A DNA stretch of 38,525 nucleotides from Verrucomicrobiota bacterium (GCA_023265515.1 JAHFSZ010000018.1:1-38525); one strand, 5' to 3'; shown: positions 26,715-35,653, numbered from the stretch's first letter. The notes: a model not told the origin generated them from the sequence alone. Numbers and translations are program-made.

Positions 26715-27448
26715 GATTTCCGGGAGAGCAAACCCAGGTGGGCTTGCATGGCAAGATAGGGTATTCGCCACATCGCTTCCCGAACAATGCGAGTGCTCAT
26801 CTTGGATTTGCCAAGCTGGCGTTCGGTGAAAACAATCGGCAGCTCGGCCAGCCTGAATCCCAGCTTCCAGGCGTAAAGATCCATCTCAATCTGAAAAACA
26901 TAGCCATTGCTGTACACCTTGCCCATGTCGATTGCCTGGAGCACCGGGCGGCGGAAACATTTGAATCCGCTGGTCGGATCTGTGACCGGCAGGCTCGTCC
27001 AGAACCGCGTGTAAATGGAGCCGCAGTAGGAGATGATCAATCGCCGGATCGGCCAGTTGATAATGCGCACGCCTTCGACGTAGCGCGAGCCAATCACCAG
27101 GTCATAGCCGGAGCGGCACTTCTCGACGAGACGCGGCACGTCCTGCGGGTTGTGGGAAAGGTCGGCATCCATCTCGACGACGTACTCGTAGTCGCGCGCA
27201 AGCGCCCATTCGAAACCCGCCAGGTAGGCCTTCCCCAGCCCCTGCTTGCCGGGACGCTGGAGCAGATGAAGCCATGGCCTTGTTCTCCCAAATTCCTCGA
27301 TCATCCGGGCGGTGCCGTCGGGCGAATGATCATCGACGATCAGGACTTCGAACGACGACTGAAGTGAATCAAGCTCCTTGATCAGCGGAGCCAGATTGCC
27401 AGCCTCGTTATAGGTCGGAATGATTACCAGCGTGTCTTTGGCGGACAT
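26702..27448 (-). CDS. polyprenol monophosphomannose synthase-like GT2 glycosyltransferase
   Basis: LVIIPTYNEAGNLAPLIKEL...VLIVDDHSPDGTARMIEEF...VVEMDADLSHNPQDVPRLVE...DPTSGFKCFRRPVLQAI. Confidence 0.93.
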   Translation of the reverse strand: MSAKDTLVIIPTYNEAGNLAPLIKELDSLQSSFEVLIVDDHSPDGTARMIEEFGRTRPWLHLLQRPGKQGLGKAYLAGFEWALARDYEYVVEMDADLSHNPQDVPRLVEKCRSGYDLVIGSRYVEGVRIINWPIRRLIISYCGSIYTRFWTSLPVTDPTSGFKCFRRPVLQAIDMGKVYSNGYVFQIEMDLYAWKLGFRLAELPIVFTERQLGKSKMSTRIVREAMWRIPYLAMQAHLGLLSRKSSSI

Positions 27449-27487
27449 GGCTCAAAATAGTTCCAGAACTGAAAGACGAATCGAACG

Positions 27488-30004
27488 CTACCCGGTCCGG
27501 TTCATCCCCTTGCCGGACCTCTTTCTTCCAGCGAAAACGCAAAAAAGACAACCGAAAAGGAGGACCAATGACCAGGCCCAAGTAGTGAAAATCAGCAGCC
27601 CGCGATCGAGATGGTAGGTGAAAACGACCTCCGCCCGGCCGGCCGGAATCGCCACGCCGCGCACGATGAAATTGGCGCGGAATATCCGGGCGGGCTGGCC
27701 ATTGACGGTCGCCCGCCAATCCGGATCGTATTTGTCGTTGAGCAACAGATAAGCCGGCTGGTCGGAATGCGCCTCGATCATGATCCGATTGTCGCTGTAC
27801 TCGCAGACCTGTGCCCCGAAATTTTTAGGCGCCGTGCCGGCTTTGGAAGCCGCGAGGCCGCTGGATGGCAGGGCCAGCACGGTTTTTTCGAAATCAATCC
27901 GGCCGCTTTTCATCAGGGCAAAAAGGTCGTCTGGATTTTTTGCAATTCGCATTTCGGGAACCACCAATGCCCTCGGCAGTGGATGACGGATTTGGAGCAG
28001 ACGATAGGCGCTTCCGGGCGCGTTTTCAGAAACTTCCGTGATGTGATCACCATCCGGTCCATTCTCCATCGCAAAGTCGGTCACCCACTCAAAGCGGTTC
28101 GACCCATACATCGCCGCAAGCTGCCCGGCAATGGCGCTCTGCGCGAGAACGTAACGCACGTTGCCCAGCTCCCACATCAGCACCTGATACGACTGCATCT
28201 GTTCGAAATAATACCTGTAATCGTCGGACGGGAGCGAACTAGCCGGGATGTCGATCGACTGAATTCGATGGTAGGGAATCTGGAAGAAGTAGAAACTGTT
28301 GAGGAGCGGATCAGTCACAATCATTTTGAACCTGGAAACCTCGTGCTTCTGGTCCTCGATGACGCGCTGGAGCATCGGATGGGTCGCAAGAACATCCTGA
28401 TACTTGAAGAACGACAGATAGTGCGACGCCACGAAGACCATCTCCGCGACGGAAAGCGCCACCCAGGCCAGCCCAATCCAAAGCAACCGTGCGGGGCGGC
28501 TTTCCGAGAAGCGCAGCGCGGCGACCACCAGGCCGCCCCAGCAGCCCCAGAAAAAAGCCGCTCTGAGCAGCGACCCGAACATCCCCCAGACGATCCTCAC
28601 AGCCTCGGACTGCGTCCGAAAATGCTCTGAAAACTGAAGTACCAGATCGTTCTGGTAAACCAGCACCAATACCGATCCGGCGGCCAAGCCAGCCGAAACA
28701 AACCAGAGACCCCGGGCGGCCTTGCGCGCCTGGCGTCGTCCGCCGGCACCGGTGGAGCCGGTCATGGCATCGACCATCACCTGGGCGCCAAATCCTGCAA
28801 GAAAGACGATGCAGAAGCTGGTCACGAAGAAAAACTTGTTGGGGTTCCGCCAAGCCTGAAAACCCGGAACATGTTCGAAAATCAGCCGGTAGCCCGGCAG
28901 GAATTTACCCAGTGAAAGCAGAAAACTGGCCATTGCCATCACGATGAAAAAACGGGCCAGCCCGGCCTGCCTGTCACGGATGTCATTGCCCGAATCCGCC
29001 GTGCGGCGCCGCCAGCATCCCCAGATTCCGAGCAGCGCCAGCGCCGCCACCGCCGTGCCCGTCGTCGGATTATCGATCCGGAAGTCGCGGAATCCCAGGT
29101 GGGTTTTTTCCCATCCCTCGGTCTGGCCAACCCGCCCCCAATAAGGCTGATCGGGATACCCCGTCTGCCATCCGAAAAAACCGGGGGCAACCAATTCAAA
29201 CACTTCCTCCGGAGCAAAGCTCCACTGCGCATGCCAATCCCACTTGTTCTCAGGCGACTCTCCCATTGGCGCGCCCAGATCATCGGCTCTGAGTCCGCTG
29301 GTTGCGCCGGGGATCAACGAGAAGAAAATCTGGCCACACAGCAGCAGGGTCACGATCGTTCCCAAGGCGGACTGCGCCCAAAACCGGACCATGCCGAGGG
29401 AGCGGTGGTTGAGCCAGATGAAAAAACAAACACCGCTGAGCGCGAGGATCGCTCCAGAATCGGCCAGTGCCCCGATCATCGTCGCGACCACGACCGACGC
29501 AAGCACCACGCCGCAAACGGGACGCGATTTCGATGCTTGCCAGAGGCCCAGATACATCAATGGGAGCACGCCCAACATCAATTGCCGGGAATGGTGGCCG
29601 CCGGGAATGTCCGTCAGACTGGATCCCACCAACTCCCATCCCAGCGCGAAGACCAGAGCTACGAAATCGGCGAATCCAAACGCGCGTCCGAGCGCAAACG
29701 CGCTCAACCCGCCAATTGCCAGGAAGAGCGGGATGCTCACTTTCGCGTAAACCACCGGCGGTAAAAGCCAGATCAGCACGTTCTCAAGACGCAAAAGAGG
29801 CAAGCCTGCTGGCAATCCCAGCCACCAGGAGTTGGACCAGTGCGCCTCCCATCCCTGACAAAGACGCTCATGTTGAACAATGAAGGTGGCGATGTTGCTG
29901 TCGCTGGTCATCACGAGCTGGCCCGACAGGAAGTTTTCCCAGAAGATCAGGAACGGCAAGACGAGCAGAAGGAGCAAATAGAGCCAGGGGCGATTGAGCT
30001 TCAT
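27488..30004 (-). CDS. YfhO-like large membrane protein (putative GT-C-like)
   Basis: 838 aa, about a dozen hydrophobic segments, C-terminal YSDNRIMIEAHSDQPAYLLLNDKYDPDWRATVNGQPARIFRANFIVRGVAIPAGRAEVVFTY characteristic of YfhO-type proteins. Confidence 0.78.
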   Translation of the reverse strand: MKLNRPWLYLLLLLVLPFLIFWENFLSGQLVMTSDSNIATFIVQHERLCQGWEAHWSNSWWLGLPAGLPLLRLENVLIWLLPPVVYAKVSIPLFLAIGGLSAFALGRAFGFADFVALVFALGWELVGSSLTDIPGGHHSRQLMLGVLPLMYLGLWQASKSRPVCGVVLASVVVATMIGALADSGAILALSGVCFFIWLNHRSLGMVRFWAQSALGTIVTLLLCGQIFFSLIPGATSGLRADDLGAPMGESPENKWDWHAQWSFAPEEVFELVAPGFFGWQTGYPDQPYWGRVGQTEGWEKTHLGFRDFRIDNPTTGTAVAALALLGIWGCWRRRTADSGNDIRDRQAGLARFFIVMAMASFLLSLGKFLPGYRLIFEHVPGFQAWRNPNKFFFVTSFCIVFLAGFGAQVMVDAMTGSTGAGGRRQARKAARGLWFVSAGLAAGSVLVLVYQNDLVLQFSEHFRTQSEAVRIVWGMFGSLLRAAFFWGCWGGLVVAALRFSESRPARLLWIGLAWVALSVAEMVFVASHYLSFFKYQDVLATHPMLQRVIEDQKHEVSRFKMIVTDPLLNSFYFFQIPYHRIQSIDIPASSLPSDDYRYYFEQMQSYQVLMWELGNVRYVLAQSAIAGQLAAMYGSNRFEWVTDFAMENGPDGDHITEVSENAPGSAYRLLQIRHPLPRALVVPEMRIAKNPDDLFALMKSGRIDFEKTVLALPSSGLAASKAGTAPKNFGAQVCEYSDNRIMIEAHSDQPAYLLLNDKYDPDWRATVNGQPARIFRANFIVRGVAIPAGRAEVVFTYHLDRGLLIFTTWAWSLVLLFGCLFCVFAGRKRSGKGMNRTG

Positions 30005-30011
30005 CGAAAAT

Positions 30012-30791
30012 TTACCATTTAAGCCACCGGTAGAAGATCAGTGTTTTCCAGAAATTGATGATGTGCATCACGTAGAGCCATGGCCTTCCGGCCGTGTAGG
30101 ATTTGACCAGCTCCAGTTCCCTCCCGAACTGCTCCCGGAGTTGGGAATTCTGGGTCTTCGATCCGGCATGGAAACGGAATTGCGAAAGCGGGCGCTCCAC
30201 GATGATGGGATCACCATTTTTACCCAGCCGCAGCCAGAATTCGTAATCCATGACGTAAAATTCCTTCTCGTTGAGAAATCCCAAACGGTCCAAGGCGCTC
30301 CGCCGGAAGAAGACGGATGGCTGGGGGCAGAGGTTCTCGGTCAGAAGCAGCCGGTAGGAGTAGTGACGGATCAGAAAGTTTTTGTAAGTGCTGTGGATTC
30401 GGCGGATCCGGGCCCCTTGCTCGTCGATCATCTGATACTCGCCGATCAGCCAGAGCGCGTCCGGTCTCGCAGCGAACCGCTCTGCAATAGTGTCCAGGGC
30501 GCCGGGGAGGTAAAGATCGTCGGCGTTGAGCCACGCGACGATTTGTCCCGTGGAATGCCGAAAACCTTCGTTGATCGCAGCCGACTGGCCCTCGTCCCTC
30601 TGGGAGGTCCAACGGATCCGGTCGCCGTAACTCTTCAGGATCTCGACGGTGCCATCGGTGGAACCTCCATCCATGACAATGTATTCCAGATCAAAGTCCC
30701 CGGCCTGAGACAAAACGCTCTCGATCGTCTGTCTCAGAAAAGGAGCCTGGTTGTAGGAGGGGGTGATGATGGAAATTGTCATTCCGATCAT
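30012..30791 (-). CDS. GT2 family glycosyltransferase
   Basis: MTISIITPSYNQAPFLRQTIESVLSQAGDFDLEYIVMDGGSTDGTVEILKSY...VAWLNADDLYLPGAL. ATG at 30791 or 30782 fits better than the ORF-track start at 30872. Confidence 0.92.
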   Translation of the reverse strand: MIGMTISIITPSYNQAPFLRQTIESVLSQAGDFDLEYIVMDGGSTDGTVEILKSYGDRIRWTSQRDEGQSAAINEGFRHSTGQIVAWLNADDLYLPGALDTIAERFAARPDALWLIGEYQMIDEQGARIRRIHSTYKNFLIRHYSYRLLLTENLCPQPSVFFRRSALDRLGFLNEKEFYVMDYEFWLRLGKNGDPIIVERPLSQFRFHAGSKTQNSQLREQFGRELELVKSYTAGRPWLYVMHIINFWKTLIFYRWLKW

Positions 30792-31190
30792 GTCGTTTTT
30801 CGGAAGGCAAAAATTTAGTCCTTCTGGTGGAAAATGGCCAGACCTTTGCGATGAAAGATATGCGGACCACATTCAAAGAAATTTCCTGAGGCGGAAGCAT
30901 CCCCAAAACAGCAACGACCTCACAGAAGTAGAAACGGTTTTCCAAACTCCACTTTTTTTAGCGTTGATTCCACCTGAATGTGGGTTAGATTGCTTCCGTG
31001 GCGTGATGGCCGCTCACCAGAAAAAAACGTCGCAACTCAATTTCAACTCCTTTGCCATGTCCTTTACAATGCGCCTTCAGCAAGTTGAATTTTCCGCTCA
31101 TCGCCAATTCATCCCTGGCTCTTCAATCGTGCAGGTGTCGCGGCTCGCCCAGGCCGGCAACATCACTCCCGCCGCAAGCCCGAGGAATCA

Positions 31191-31246
31191 AGAACCTATC
31201 CCAAAACTATCGGGGCATGCGTTGACTAGTTCTTGGGATAGGTTCT
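31191..31246. mobile_element. 56-bp MITE-like / IS-remnant hairpin with 14-bp perfect terminal inverted repeats
   Basis: Left end AGAACCTATCCCAA (31191-31204), right end TTGGGATAGGTTCT (31233-31246), 28-bp interior; no transposase. Confidence 0.7.
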
Positions 31247-31251
31247 AGACT
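31222..31251 (+). promoter_or_regulatory. possible sigma70-like promoter overlapping the MITE-like right end
   Basis: TTGACT (31222-31227), 18-bp spacer, TAGACT (31246-31251), about 38 bp upstream of the 31289 start codon. Eye-matched, weak -10. Confidence 0.3.
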
Positions 31252-31288
31252 AGATCGATGCCGAGGGCAGGAATCCTGGGATTCGCAG

Positions 31289-33694
31289 ATGGGCAACATA
31301 GCCAAGTTCAATTTTGGCACAAAAGCCGAAACGCTTGCGGCACTGAAGCCTGTCGTCAAAAAATCGCGCGTCCTTGATCTGATGTTCTTTCGTGTCGAGG
31401 ATTGGGAACACCGCAGAACGGAACTTCTGGAAGAGATATCTGACAAATTCAAAAACGGGTTGATTGCTATTCGCAGCAGTGCCATCGGCGAGGATGCCGA
31501 GCTCTCAGGCACAGCCGGAGCCTATAAAAGTTTGCTCCACGTCGAGCCACGAAACCGCCAAGCCGTGGAGGACGCTGTCAGGGCGGTGATCAGCGCCTAC
31601 AAAGGCAACCCACAGGACCAAATCCTACTGCAACCCATGCTCGCTGACGTCGCCATGAGCGGTGTGGTGATGACACGCGACCTCGAGGACGGCTCGCCCT
31701 ACTACGTCATCAATTACGACGACGAATCGGGAAAGACAGACTCCATCACGGGGGGTACCGGCGTCAACAAGACGGTACTCATCTACCATAAGGCGAACAA
31801 GAGCCATTTCACTTCGGAAAGAATCAGCAAGGTGATCGAGGTGGTCCAGGAGCTCGAGGCTTATTGCGGTTCGGTCCCGCTGGATATTGAGTTTGGAATG
31901 ACAAACGATGGCGAAGTCATCTTGTTCCAGGTGCGCCGCATCAGTGTCTGGAAAAACTGGCGTGCCGAGGTTGTTCTCGAAGTCGCCGAACGAATCCCCT
32001 CCATCGAAAACTTTGTCGCTGAAAGTTCCCTTCCGAGATCGGGCGTGCTTGGAAAGCGAACGATTCTGGGCGTGATGCCCGACTGGAATCCGGCGGAAAT
32101 GATTGGAACTACGCCCAACCCCCTCGCCGTCTCACTTTACCGGGAATTGATCACTCGCAGCACATGGCGCGATGCCAGGCTCAGCATGGGCTATCGCAAG
32201 CTCCCCGATCAGGAATTGATGATCGTCATTGGCGGTAGACCCTATATCGATGTCCGCAACAGCTTCAATTCGTTTCTTCCCGCCGGAGTGCCGGATGATG
32301 TCGGCGCAGCCATCGTGGATGCCTGGCTCGATCGCCTGGATGAGCATCCCGAGCTCCACGATAAGGTTGAATTCGAAGTCGCCCAAACATGCCTGGATTT
32401 CACCTTCCATGAAGTGTGCCAAGAACGATACGGAAACCTGCTCCCCGCCCCAATGTTCAGAGTTTTCCAGGATTGCCTAGGCACGCTCACGCGAAATGCC
32501 TTGGATCTGGGCGCGGGCGGAAGTCTTGCAAAAGCCGAAAGGACGATCGCCGATTTGGAAGAGCGCCAAAAATCGAGATCTTCAAAAAAATCCCCTGCGG
32601 GAAACCTCCCGCTCATCGCCCAGGTTGCCGAATTACTGGATCAATGCAGGGAAATGGGAGTCCTGCCGTTCAGCGTGCTTGCAAGACATGCCTTCATCGC
32701 TGAGTCCTTCCTCCGATCCACCGTTCGGAAAGAGGCGCTGACTGCCAGCAGAGTCAGTGTGTTCAAGCGTTCGATTCGGACCATCACCAACTCCCTGTCT
32801 GAGGACCTCTGCGCTGTGTCCACAGGCAAAACCAACCCCCAGCAATTCCTGGCACGTTATGGACATCTCCGGCCAAGCACCTATAGCATCAACTCATTCA
32901 GATATGCCGATCGGGATGACATATTCCAGGGATGCCTGCCATCGATTGAAATTCCTCGCGTCGAATTTCATCCAACTGCACGAGAAAAAGCGGCTCTTGA
33001 ACAGCTTCTCCGTGAGATCCAAATGCCTGAAATCAGCGCAGAACAACTCCTCGAGTACATCCGCAGGGCCATTGCCGGACGGGAGTATGCCAAATTTGTG
33101 TTCACGCGGGATCTCTCGGATGCCCTTGAATTGCTTGCGCTGTGGGGGGAAGAACTCAGTCTGAGTCGTGAAAATGTCGCGAACATCAAAATTTCGGAGA
33201 TCCTCGAAATGCTGACGATTCCTCATTTGACCGATCAACGGGCGCATTTTTTCAAAATTGCCGAAGCCGGCGTGAAACAGATGTCCATCGCACGGGCAAT
33301 CAAGCTCGGTTTTCTCATCCGGAGCGCGAAGGACATCTACGTGGTCCCCCTTCATCGAAGCGCACCCAACTTCATTGGATCGGCACATGTCCAAGGTCCG
33401 ATTGTTTTTATCGACACTCGATGCTTGGGGCCACTGGATTTGCATGACAAACTCGTCTGTATCAATAATGCTGATCCTGGATTCGATTTCATTTTTAGCA
33501 AAGGGATCCGCGGCTTGATCACCAAATACGGGGGCGCTAATTCGCACATGGCCATCCGATGCGCGGAGTTCGGCCTGCCTGCAGCGATTGGATGTGGCGA
33601 ACAAATCTTTGATCGGATCATCGCTGCGGGCTCTGTGGATCTCAACTGCCGCGAAAAAGTATTGCGCCCCCTGCATGAAAATGAAGCCGCTTAG
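31289..33694 (+). CDS. PEP-synthase-like ATP-dependent kinase; putative L-glutamine kinase (Cj1418-type)
   Basis: N-terminal ATP-binding region (GLIAIRSSAIGEDAELSGTAGAYKSLLHV...LDIEFGMTNDGEVILFQVRRIS) and C-terminal phosphohistidine swivel domain (GLITKYGGANSHMAIRCAEFGLPAAIG). Specific assignment relies on order with the next three genes. Confidence 0.85.
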   Translation: MGNIAKFNFGTKAETLAALKPVVKKSRVLDLMFFRVEDWEHRRTELLEEISDKFKNGLIAIRSSAIGEDAELSGTAGAYKSLLHVEPRNRQAVEDAVRAVISAYKGNPQDQILLQPMLADVAMSGVVMTRDLEDGSPYYVINYDDESGKTDSITGGTGVNKTVLIYHKANKSHFTSERISKVIEVVQELEAYCGSVPLDIEFGMTNDGEVILFQVRRISVWKNWRAEVVLEVAERIPSIENFVAESSLPRSGVLGKRTILGVMPDWNPAEMIGTTPNPLAVSLYRELITRSTWRDARLSMGYRKLPDQELMIVIGGRPYIDVRNSFNSFLPAGVPDDVGAAIVDAWLDRLDEHPELHDKVEFEVAQTCLDFTFHEVCQERYGNLLPAPMFRVFQDCLGTLTRNALDLGAGGSLAKAERTIADLEERQKSRSSKKSPAGNLPLIAQVAELLDQCREMGVLPFSVLARHAFIAESFLRSTVRKEALTASRVSVFKRSIRTITNSLSEDLCAVSTGKTNPQQFLARYGHLRPSTYSINSFRYADRDDIFQGCLPSIEIPRVEFHPTAREKAALEQLLREIQMPEISAEQLLEYIRRAIAGREYAKFVFTRDLSDALELLALWGEELSLSRENVANIKISEILEMLTIPHLTDQRAHFFKIAEAGVKQMSIARAIKLGFLIRSAKDIYVVPLHRSAPNFIGSAHVQGPIVFIDTRCLGPLDLHDKLVCINNADPGFDFIFSKGIRGLITKYGGANSHMAIRCAEFGLPAAIGCGEQIFDRIIAAGSVDLNCREKVLRPLHENEAA

Positions 33695-34352
33695 CATCGA
33701 ACGGATCGGCCTGACGATGCGGGTCGATCAGGCCCCAGAGAGCTCCGAATGGCGCGACGCCTTGGCACAGGATTGGTCCGAATTCATGGCTTATGCCTTG
33801 CCGGAAGTTGCCTGGATGCCCCTTCCCAACCTCGGCTCGAAAGTGATCGACTTTGCCCGGCGCTGGAAACTGGACGGCTTCATTCTCACTGGCGGAAATG
33901 ACGTGGGCGCTTGCCGTATCAAAGACGAAACCGATTACGCGCTCTTAAAGCACGCCGAGGCTGGCAACATTCCTGTGTATGGCGTCTGTCGCGGCTTGCA
34001 GGTCATCCAGAAATACCACGGTGGCAAACTAGAGGCTTGCCCTTCTTCCGAGCATGTTGCAAAGCAACACCAAGTAAGCTTTGCCGGCAATTTTAACGTC
34101 CGCAGCCTCGCGAACCGTACAAAAACCGTCAACTCCTTCCACAATTGGGGCATGAGACTCAGCGAACTGAGTCCTGCGCTCGCCCCTCTTGCAGTCATGG
34201 ATGGTGACTGGGTGGAAGCCGCTCATGCCAAGCAAGGAAGAGCCATTGCGGTGATGTGGCACCCGGAACGCCAAAGACCGTTTCAGGACTTCGATCGGGA
34301 TCTGATCCGCTACGCCTTCGGCCTTGAGGATCCTGTGACCCAATTCCCGTGA
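33675..34352 (+). CDS. class I glutamine amidotransferase-like (peptidase C26) hydrolase; putative gamma-glutamyl-CDP-amidate hydrolase (Cj1417-type)
   Basis: DGFILTGGNDVG, nucleophile elbow IPVYGVCRGLQVIQKYHGG, catalytic-His region IAVMWHPERQRPF. Start at 33675/33681 overlaps the preceding gene end; the ORF-track start at 33588 is probably too long. Confidence 0.87.
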   Translation: MKMKPLSIERIGLTMRVDQAPESSEWRDALAQDWSEFMAYALPEVAWMPLPNLGSKVIDFARRWKLDGFILTGGNDVGACRIKDETDYALLKHAEAGNIPVYGVCRGLQVIQKYHGGKLEACPSSEHVAKQHQVSFAGNFNVRSLANRTKTVNSFHNWGMRLSELSPALAPLAVMDGDWVEAAHAKQGRAIAVMWHPERQRPFQDFDRDLIRYAFGLEDPVTQFP

Positions 34353-35113
34353 CGGCAATCATTCTAGCAGCAGGGCGTGGTTCCCGTTTGAACCAGCTCA
34401 CCGACCAAAGGCCCAAATGCCTCGTCGAGCTACAAGGCCGTTCCCTCCTCAACTGGCAGACGTCGGCGCTCCGCAGCGCCGGGATTCAGGACATCGTCGT
34501 GGTCCGCGGCTATGGCAAGGATTCGCTGCCAGGTGATGGTTATTCGCTCATCGACAATCCCCGGTGGGAAAGCACAAACATGGTGGCAAGCCTTCAGTGT
34601 GCCTCTTCCATTCTGCAAAAAAAAATCACCCTCGTCTCTTATGGCGATATCGTTTACCATCCGTCGATCATCCTGCGGCTGATCCAATCGGATGGGGACC
34701 TCGTCATCACCTACGATCGGCTGTGGAAGGAACTCTGGGAGGCCCGATTTGAAGACCCCCTGAAAGATGCGGAGACGTTTCAAACGCGAAACGGGTATGT
34801 GATCGCCATCGGAAGCAAAACGGAACGAATCGACGAAATTGAAGGACAGTATATGGGACTTTTGAAGTTTACCCCCTCCGGCTGGGCTGCGGTGGAAGGA
34901 ATCCTGGCAGGAGTGTCCGATGAGATTCGGGATCGGATGGATATGACCGGACTGATCAGCCGCCTCATCGCTGTGGGCCATCGGATCCGCGCCATACCGG
35001 TGGAGGGCGGCTGGTGTGAGGTTGACACCGAACAGGATCTTCGTCTTTACAAGCGGAAGACGGCGGAGGCGGATCAAACCGGAACGAGATGGAACCACGA
35101 TTGGCGCTGGTGA
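34349..35113 (+). CDS. nucleotidyltransferase (LicC-like); putative CTP:phosphoglutamine cytidylyltransferase (Cj1416-type)
   Basis: TAIILAAGRGSRLNQLTDQRPKCLVELQGRSLLNWQ (pyrophosphorylase signature), YSLIDNPRWESTNMVASLQCA, VSYGDIVYHPSII. GTG start overlapping the previous stop (GTGA). Confidence 0.88.
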   Translation: MTAIILAAGRGSRLNQLTDQRPKCLVELQGRSLLNWQTSALRSAGIQDIVVVRGYGKDSLPGDGYSLIDNPRWESTNMVASLQCASSILQKKITLVSYGDIVYHPSIILRLIQSDGDLVITYDRLWKELWEARFEDPLKDAETFQTRNGYVIAIGSKTERIDEIEGQYMGLLKFTPSGWAAVEGILAGVSDEIRDRMDMTGLISRLIAVGHRIRAIPVEGGWCEVDTEQDLRLYKRKTAEADQTGTRWNHDWRW

Positions 35114-35119
35114 CGACGG

Positions 35120-35653
35120 ATGTGGACCATGGTGATCTGGCTCATAGGACTTTCGGGTGCGGGAAAAACAACGATCGGGAGGGAGGTCTGCCGGCTCTGG
35201 AAGGCAAAAGAACCCCAAACCGTCCTGATCGATGGCGATGAAATCCGCCGGATCTTCAAACAGGATCGGGAGCCGGATGCATACTCGATCAAAGGGCGGG
35301 CTGCCAATGCCGAGCGCATCGCCGAGGTGTGTCTTTGGCTCGACCGGCAGGGCATCAACGTCGTTTGCTGCATTCTCTCGATCTTCGAAGAAACCCGTTC
35401 CTGGAATCGGCATCATTACTCAAAATACTTCGAGGTGTACGTCTCCGTACCGCTCGAAATTTTAGCCGAACGGGACCCCAAAGGACTCTACCGAAGCGCA
35501 AAAGCGGGGCAAATTCGTAATGTTGTTGGAATCGACATTCCTTTCTCGCCGCCCAAAAATCCAGATTGGGTTTTTGACAATAGCAAACCTGGGCTTGATC
35601 CCGAGGCCGCCGCGAAGCAGATCCTTTCAAAAGCGGGAGTTTTTTTCCAATGA
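35120..35653 (+). CDS. adenylylsulfate kinase-like (CysC family); putative cytidine diphosphoramidate kinase (Cj1415-type)
   Basis: VIWLIGLSGAGKTTIGREV (P-loop), VLIDGDEIRRIF, NVVCCILSIFEETRSWNR, VSVPLEILAERDPKGLYRSAKAGQIRNVVGIDIPFSPPKNPDWV. Confidence 0.88.
   Translation: MWTMVIWLIGLSGAGKTTIGREVCRLWKAKEPQTVLIDGDEIRRIFKQDREPDAYSIKGRAANAERIAEVCLWLDRQGINVVCCILSIFEETRSWNRHHYSKYFEVYVSVPLEILAERDPKGLYRSAKAGQIRNVVGIDIPFSPPKNPDWVFDNSKPGLDPEAAAKQILSKAGVFFQ

Noticed and set aside
27611-28630. 339-aa + strand ORF opposite the YfhO-like gene
   Set aside because: Antisense shadow ORF.
34430-35416. 328-aa - strand ORF opposite the phosphoramidate genes
   Set aside because: Antisense to two overlapping-operon genes with clear catalytic motifs.
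35120-35653. Reading the CysC-like gene as sulfate-activation adenylylsulfate kinase
   Set aside because: No CysD/CysN/CysH genes nearby, and its position after Cj1418/1417/1416-like genes fits the CDP-amidate kinase role better. Not proven from sequence alone.
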